From contig CADCSX010000025.1 of the NCBI GenBank assembly GCA_902805475.1, forward strand, positions 310,001 to 374,000: a stretch of DNA of 64,000 nt, written 5' to 3'. This DNA comes from Entonaema liquescens. Lineage: Eukaryota; Ascomycota; Sordariomycetes; Xylariales; Xylariaceae. The position numbers were made by a program, and so were the translations under genes. A model generated the notes under the pieces. The model saw only the letters and a program-made list of their open reading frames with translations, searched no databases and was not told where the DNA came from. This document shows, one piece after another, positions 57,574 to 64,000 of this stretch; within the stretch, counting starts at the first letter, position 1, and each line of letters opens with the position of its first letter.

Positions 57574-59425
57574 ATGATTGGATTCAAAACGACAAGATGC
57601 GGTTGGCATATGGCGAGGTTCGTAGTTTAGATTTCTAGCTTAGGCTTTAAGTCTTAAGATAGCTGGAACTGACAATATTTTATAGTCGGATGGCCGGAAA
57701 CCGCCGTAATCTATTGTCTCTGTCTCACCTGCAAGTCAGAACACTAGCAACAACTACTGAGAAGCCATCTGTGTCAAGTTCGAGTGGTTATATCACATTT
57801 TCCTACCCCAACGCTGTCCGTAACTTGAGACGGTCCACACTGTAAGTAAATAGCTTTACCCGGCTACAAACATTGACCGGTTTATTGAGGTAACAATAAT
57901 AACAATTGGAAAGCCCCAATATTTGGTTAAGGTGAGTGGACCCTTCTTGTGAGATATCATATAACTATATAGCTCACTCTCTCAGGGACAATTGTCGATG
58001 TACCAGCTGTGTCCACCAAGACACCATGCAGAGGAACTTCAATACATTCGATGTATGATGATCTTCGCTGTTATAATATGCGAGCATACTGATGTGTACT
58101 TAGTTACCGGAAGATATTGAGCCCTATAGCATCGAATCAGATCATGATGGGGTCAAGATACAATGTAAGGGCTACCCTGCAGTGTCCTCTAAAGAATGTC
58201 ATGCTCATCCGTGCAGGGTCGGGAGATGAACACGAAAGTTTCTATCCGTGGGAATTTCTTGAATTCTACCTAAACTCCGATAAAAGAACCCCAGAACCTA
58301 TTGAGTATGTCTCTTCTCGGACATAAGATTGCTAAAAGATGATTGACATGTTGTAGTTTAGAGTATTTCGGAGCTCAAGGGCCCCAGGATTCACGAACTT
58401 GGCCTCCATCTTTGAAATATGGAGATTTCTCGGCAAATGAAACTGAGGCCGTCGGCCGTCTGACGAATTTTATTGTGAGTCTTGCTTGGCTTAATTTAAA
58501 AGGCCTATTCTTACGATGATCACAGAGGCGCAATGGCTTTGCATTCGTCACCGGAGTGCCAGTTGATTCGGCGGAACCAACCGAAAAGCTATTGGAGAAG
58601 ATCGCCTTCATAAGGCAGACGCATTACGGTGGCTTCTACGACTTCATTCCTGATCTGGCACTCGCCGACACAGCCTACACCAATATAGCACTAGGGGCTC
58701 ATACTGATACCACTTACTTCACCGACCCTGCTGGACTGCAGGCATTTCACCTCCTTTCCCATACGGGCCCTGGTAGCGAAAATAGCCCGGGAACAGCCCT
58801 TGGCGGCCAATCTCTGCTTGTCGATGGGTTCTACGCCGCAGATATTCTCAAGAAAGAGGACCCAAAGTCGTTCGACATCCTCAGCCGGGTCAAACTCCCC
58901 TGGCATGCAAGTGGTAACAAGGGGATTACGATATCACCTGATAGGCTGTACCCTGTTCTCGAAGTAGACGAGAGCACTGGCCAGATGCATCGAGTCAGGT
59001 GGAACAACGACGATCGTGGGATTGTCCCTTTCGATAGCGAATACTCGCCTGCCGAGTGGTATGGAGCTGCAAGAAAGTGGCACGACATTCTAAGAAGAAA
59101 CTCTATCGAATATTGGTTTCAGCTTAAGCCAGGCAATCTTCTGGGTGAGTCCACCTAACCTTAATGAGAATACCTGGGTTTAAGTGCTTATTTCAACCTG
59201 TAGTCTTCGACAATTGGCGGGTTTTACATGGTAGGAGCGCATTTACTGGGGTACGAAGGATATGCGGTGGATACAGTGAGTTCGATGTCCCTTACATTCG
59301 TATCGTGATAGTTTTATCATACCTACTAACTTAACTTTCCCCTAGTTAACCGGGATGATTTTATCTCAAGATGGAGAAATACTAATTATCCGCGGGACGA
59401 GATCCTGAAACGAGTTATAGGCTAA
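57574..59425 (+). CDS. Trimethyllysine dioxygenase-like protein (carnitine synthesis)
   Basis: Ten exons: 57574-57617, 57686-57841, 57914-57931 (18 nt), 57986-58052, 58104-58164, 58217-58304, 58357-58474, 58526-59144, 59204-59275 and a last exon from about 59346 to 59425; about 440 aa. The start is a likely mitochondrial presequence. The N-terminal domain has LPNIWLRDNCRCTSCVHQDT, typical of the GBBH/TMLH fold. The 2OG-Fe(II) core has GAHTDTTYFTDPAGLQAFHL (His and Asp ligands) and VLHGRSAFTG (third His). These oxygenases hydroxylate trimethyllysine or gamma-butyrobetaine; HTDTTYFTDPAGLQ favours TMLH. No disruption is seen. Confidence 0.9.
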
Positions 59426-60316
59426 CTTTTATCCCCGGCGCTACCGGCCATACCCAGCGTAATCTGCTCGGTTAGAAATAACTATTGGCTACCGGGTTCA
59501 GACCTTGGAGGTTAAGAGCCGAATCTAAGGAACACTGGGGTACCTAGACCCAGCTAGGTACTCTTATCTGCCATTTACCATGTCCTGGTAACCCGTTAGT
59601 TTGATTTACCTTGTTCTTACCTTCTATTTGTATAGCAACGTTATTATTCTTCAACATGTCCAAGATGCGCGGCGAGTATCAAGTGACCCCCCTCATTACG
59701 CCATCACCTAATCTAATGTCTGATGCTTGGGGGAAAGAGGTCAAAGCGGCCTACGCCCTACAAAGCGGCAAACGCATTAAACATACCATGGTAGTCCTAA
59801 AGCTGGGAATTCGGCTCGAGCCTATCTCCAAACTAGCCTACGTTAATGTAAGATGAGCCCATGAACCTACACTTGGCGCATCCATCCCATGCTGTCTTGG
59901 ATAGCCACTTGAACAAGAGCTGCAGTAGCCAAGCGTCCCAGCAATCCAGCTTCCGGAACTTGCCTTAGGCATTGCTACTCTACGAAGAGAGTTTGCAGGG
60001 TATAGAGCTTAGCAGGGGAAACTTTCCTGGACCTGAACGTCATCTTCGGCCCGGGTCCGTCGCATCGGCGCAATTCAGTAATACCGTATTAGGACTACAG
60101 TTTACTGGATGCTACTCTACTGTCTTTGTATATACCTAATTAGTTCCAATCTTTTCCTTCTCCTAGCACGCACTGCTTGGTATTTAAATCCTTCTCGCTT
60201 CTCCTTTATTTTTTAGAACGAGGAATACCAACCCTCGGGATCTACTCATTCTCATTTTACTACATTTTCACATTTTTGGATACTCTACCACGTCTTATAC
60301 AGACTCAACCGTCAAG
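59426..60316. other. Intergenic region
   Basis: Between two plus-strand genes. One open frame at 59611-59856 has no family motif and weak codon bias. The promoter of the dehydrogenase gene is probably in the last 300 bp. Confidence 0.55.
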
Positions 60317-61610
60317 ATGGCTGATATGGACACTGGTTACTTCACGCATGACATTACAGAACCTCCTAAATCTAAACAAGTGTTACCGCTATTTTCCCTC
60401 AAGGGAAAAACAGCAATCGTTTCCGGCGCTGGCGCTGGTATTGGTCTTGCTGTAGCTCAAGGATTTGGTATGAAGAACATCTCTTTTCTCGCTGCCCAAG
60501 TCTATATACCTAGTTTGCTATCTCACCTATAAATTGATCTTATACTAACCAAGAACAGTAAGTGGATGAAGAAATATTATATTGGTGCCCCCCAACCGCT
60601 CCGACCTTCACGAGTCGGCTCCGTAATAGAGAGTAAGACGTATACCCGTTAAAGTCGAAGGGGTTCTAGCGGTGATCACATTTCGATCTTTTACGGTGAA
60701 CTGACTCCTGGTAGGCTGAAGCAGGAGCCAACGTTGCGATTTGGTACAACTCTAATAAGAAGGCTATTGAAGAAGCTTCCAATATCGAGAAAACATATGG
60801 CGTTAAATGTAAGTAACTCACCTCAGCTTTTAAAGCTTCAATGTACATAAACTAAGCTTCGATGAACAGGCAAGGCCTACCAGGTCAACGTGACGACATG
60901 GGAACCAGTTAAGGCCGCGGTTGACGAGATTGTTAAGGAGTTCAACGGTAGACTCGACATCTTCGTTGCAAATTCGGGTATCGCGTGGGAAGACGGACCC
61001 TTCATCGATAGCCCATTCGAGTCGATGCATAAATTATTCAAGACAAATATCGACGGTACCTTATATTCTGCACGAGCTGCCGCTCCGCACTGGAGGCGGC
61101 AGAAGAAAGAAGGAACTACTATCGACGGAAAGCCGCTAGAAAACTTCAGTTACGGTAGCTTCATCGCTACTTCTAGTATCAGCGCTCACATCGCCAATAT
61201 TCCACAGCAGCAGACGGTGTATAACGCATCCAAAGCTGCGATTAACCAAGCTTGTAGGTCTAGCTTATTTGTCATATGCAAATGAGGTCCGTGCTTACAC
61301 TAGTCACAGGCAAGTCATTGGCAGTTGAGTGGGTTGGATTTGCGCGCGCCAACTCGGTATCCCCTGGATACATCAAGACGGACATCTCAGCCTTCATTCC
61401 TCCTGCGACTAAGGGTGTCTTCAAGAGCTTGACTCCCATGGGGTAAGTTCTTCTTTTGCTGCTATCCGAAATCCATCATCTAACCGTGGCTATAGACGTG
61501 AGGGTGAGCCTGAGGAATTGAAGGGTACGTATCTGTACCTGGCCTCGGATGCTTCCTCGTATACGACGGGTATCGATATCTTAGTTGACGGAGGCTACTG
61601 TGCGCCGTAG
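60317..61610 (+). CDS. Short-chain dehydrogenase/reductase (sorbose/mannitol dehydrogenase type) with a stwintron
   Basis: Exons 60317-60466, 60715-60808, 60870-61253, 61310-61442 and 61496-61610; 876 nt, 291 aa. The NADP-binding motif is TAIVSGAGAGIGLAVAQGF, followed by AEAGANVAIWYNSNKKA. Then come VANSGIAWEDGP and the catalytic Ser, Tyr and Lys in TSSISAHIANI and VYNASKAAINQ. The end is GIDILVDGGYCAP. It resembles fungal Sou2-like reductases, which interconvert ketohexoses and polyols with NADP(H); the exact sugar is unknown. The first intervening sequence is nested (see its entry). Other introns are canonical. Confidence 0.9.
60467..60714 (+). other. Predicted [D1,2] stwintron (twin intron) in the dehydrogenase gene
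   Basis: The internal intron is 60468-60558 (91 nt): donor GTATGA, branch TACTAAC, acceptor AACAG. It splits an external donor between its first and second base: the G at 60467 and TAAGTGG from 60559. Removing the inner intron creates GTAAGT, and the outer intron (157 nt) then runs to CTGAC and GGTAG at 60714. Exon GGATTT then joins GCTGAAGCAGG in phase 0, giving VAQGFAEAGANV. A single intron from 60468 to 60714 would instead read TTT GGC TGA, a stop. Confidence 0.8.
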
Positions 61611-63061
61611 ACAAACCATTGAGATCGCAGGTTGCTTTTCTTGACTGGAATTGTTATAGAGCTAAAATCTAGATGGGTGGAACATTTCCCTTCCGTTATT
61701 CCATAAAGAAGACAAGCGTCTAGACTCTTGAAGTTTATCAGGATACCTTTATGAAGACAATGATTTTACGTTTGATTTTGGGTTTAAATTGTCTGATATG
61801 TATTAAGTCATCCTGATAAGTTGTCTTACATACCTAGTTGTGTTTCAATACAATTCGCATTAGATAAGCATCACGTGGAAGTGTTAGCAAAGTGTAGAAC
61901 AGTGCATGAGTTTATTGCGGATGAAGTCATCCCCAGCGCTGGGAAGCATTACGCATTCGTGATTCGGTAGGGGTACGGGATGGCTCCTTCTAGTGTAACA
62001 ATACTTTAAGAAGCAAGTTAAAAGATGTACCGACCGGTGAGCCTGTTATATCAAAGTACCACCATTATTGACGCATTCTCGGTGAATGCTGATATTTGAT
62101 AGTAATTGTGTAATAAATTCAGTGTCATCCGTAGCCGACAGAGTAAATGCTTCCATGTACAATACATATATTGAAATAAGAGGTACCTAATAATAAGCGT
62201 GGCGTTTGGATAAGGTAGCTAAGCTCTTATCGTATCTGTAATCTGTATTGCGATACAGATAAGAATATCGAAGCTTTTTTACCCCTGGGCACGGGCAACT
62301 GTAATTGGACTTCTAAAATGCAAATTCTCGGAATACGTGTTATTAAACCCTCATGAATATAGGTCATTTAAAGCATCGTACATAATTCATACCGGAAATC
62401 GCATAAACCAACTGAATATGGCTCCTATGTCATATCACTTTCTCGGGAAGGCTTATTTGAAGTCACGTAACTAAGGGTACTACCTAATAATACTAATAAG
62501 GGTACTAATAAGCTAGGTCTAGGTGGCTTAGAGGCCTAGAATCCAAGTACTTATCTCGTACTCTGTGCCCCACTCACTGCGTATCGCACCGCATTTGCAC
62601 CGCATTATACATATGTATCGCATTGTACAATACATCTACAATCGGTACTAAGGTAAGACCTACATGTAAGTAGCCAATACGACAAGCTCCAGCTTTCAGG
62701 AGGTGTAAGAGTAAGTACATAATCTTTAGCGTAGCACACACAGCACGTAACGAGGAAGTAACACACACCTCCCTTCCCACCTTAGATCGGTTTTCGTGCC
62801 TTGCCAATCCTGCCTGCCTTTCCGCCGCCTAACCTGTTAACCATCATTTTCATTATTATTCTCCAGTTTCAGCCCTCGTGCTCCTTTCCGTTTCTTCTTC
62901 AGCATTCAACATACCCACTACCTCCAAACCCCCAATAGATGTCCAAGTTGACTTAATTTTATTCCCCATTTCACTATAAACCTTTGCTGCGTGAAGCGCT
63001 GCTACCATCCGACCTGAGCAGACAAAGGCGCAATCGTCTTTAACAACTTCTACATTTCACT
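61611..63061. other. Intergenic region
   Basis: 1.45 kb downstream of the dehydrogenase, upstream of calcineurin A. It holds a small GCATTATACATATG-like stretch near 62600 and pyrimidine-rich leader sequence after 62800. No coding signal. Confidence 0.6.
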
Positions 63062-64000
63062 ATGGACGCTGGAGAAGGCCAGGTGCCTTTCTCCCCCACT
63101 GCGGGTTCAGCACCGGAGCAACGCAACGTTCAGGTCGACAATGCCATTCGCGCTATTAAGGAGAAGAAGCCTCTTCCCGAGATTGACTTTAGTATCCATA
63201 CTATGGAAGATGGCACACAAGTTAGCACCATGGAACGGGTTTGCAAAGGTAAGGTTGCTCAAAACCAAATTCTTAGGAACTACCCCGCCACACTCAGACA
63301 AAATGATGATTTGACTGACTGACCGACTGGGTATTTTAGATGTTCAGGCGCCCGCCACATCGAAGCCTACCGACGAGCAGTTTTTCGAGGACGATACCCA
63401 TTCGAAACCTGACATCACTTTCTTGAAGCAACATTTCTATCGTGAGGGTCGATTGACCGATGAGCAAGCCTTATGGATTATCAAGACCGGAACCGAGCTT
63501 CTACGTAGCGAGCCTAACTTATTGGAGATGGATGCTCCTATAACAGTTTGCGGTGATGTCCATGGTCAATACTACGACCTTATGAAGCTTTTCGAAGTCG
63601 GTGGCGACCCGGCCGAGACTCGATATCTTTTCCTTGGCGATTACGTCGACCGAGGTTACTTCAGTATCGAATGTGTTCTATATCTATGGTCCTTGAAGAT
63701 ACATTACCCAAAGACTCTGTGGTTGCTACGTGGAAATCACGAGTGTCGCCATTTGACCGACTATTTCACTTTCAAGCTTGAGTGTAAGCACAAGTACTCC
63801 GAGGCTATCTACGAGGCGTGTATGGAGTCCTTCTGCTCCCTCCCACTTGCTGCTGTCATGAACAAACAATTCCTCTGCATTCACGGAGGTCTTAGCCCTG
63901 AGCTTCACACTTTGGACGATCTGAGAAATGTAGGTCGTTAAGCATCCCTTTCAGCCTTGTTGCTAGTCTAAGATAAAGCTTAATACTGACCCGTGATAGA
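63062..64000 (+). CDS. Calcineurin A, catalytic subunit of protein phosphatase 2B (3' partial)
   Basis: Exon 1 63062-63248 and exon 2 63340-63929, then an intron GTAGGT to GATAG (63930-63999, branch TACTGAC), with exon 3 apparently starting at base 64000. The PPP-family motifs are VCGDVHGQYYDLMKL, FLGDYVDRGYFSIE and LLRGNHECRHLTDYF. The N-terminal FSPTAGSAPEQRNVQVDNAI is typical of fungal calcineurin A. It is activated by Ca2+/calmodulin and controls stress, growth and wall responses. The calcineurin-B- and calmodulin-binding regions lie beyond the window. No disruption in the visible part. Confidence 0.95.

Noticed and set aside
59611..59856. 81-codon open frame upstream of the dehydrogenase
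   Set aside because: Weak codon bias, no motif, and no splice partners.
60468..60714. A single 247-nt intron in the dehydrogenase gene
   Set aside because: It joins TTT G to GC TGA and stops translation immediately, losing the conserved AEAGANV.

Overview
The window is nuclear DNA from a filamentous ascomycete (Pezizomycotina; Sordariomycetes is likely, and a Xylariales-type genome is my guess). The evidence is the gene set (VAC8, SNF4, PRP45, TIM22, calcineurin A, DCR2, GH76 and GH16 wall enzymes, carnitine-pathway dioxygenase), the short 50-60 nt introns with GTAAGT-like donors and CTAAC/CTGAC branch sites, and about one gene per 3 kb. I model 22 protein genes. Two run off the window: a reductase/cytochrome b5 fusion at the left end and calcineurin A at the right end. 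Most models were rebuilt exon by exon, and summed exon lengths were checked for frame.

Layout. 1-9.7 kb: a CPR-type reductase fused to cytochrome b5 (partial), an FAD monooxygenase of the salicylate-hydroxylase type, and a second CPR-family reductase that lacks the flavodoxin domain. 9.7-16 kb: repeat-poor spacer with one decayed stretch, a nitroreductase and a Ser-rich unknown protein. 16-26 kb: DCR2 phosphatase, a large RhoGAP and SNF4. 26-29.5 kb: gene desert holding a 320-bp inverted-repeat element. 29.5-42.7 kb: a housekeeping block (VAC8; IMP1 and mitochondrial IF3 as a divergent pair; GH76 mannosidase; NAP/SET histone chaperone; TIM22; GH16 glucanase). 42.7-47 kb: spacer with a gene relic, then a P450 with an internal stop. 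47-51 kb: PRP45 and a p24 cargo receptor. 51-52.2 kb: two adjacent transposon-derived elements, one with a decayed BED zinc finger. 52.5-64 kb: PhoD-like phosphatase, a two-TM unknown protein, trimethyllysine dioxygenase, a short-chain dehydrogenase and calcineurin A. No secondary-metabolite cluster is evident.

Two observations stand out. First, the short-chain dehydrogenase carries what reads as a stwintron, a nested twin intron of the [D1,2] type, at 60467-60714. Only two-step removal keeps the frame. Second, six genes (seven counting SNF4) each need exactly one extra base to restore a conserved reading frame, always in the deletion direction, usually in a homopolymer or GC run. One of them is PRP45, whose yeast ortholog is essential. 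This looks like systematic assembly undercalling rather than gene decay. The P450 TAG stop is a substitution and is not explained that way.
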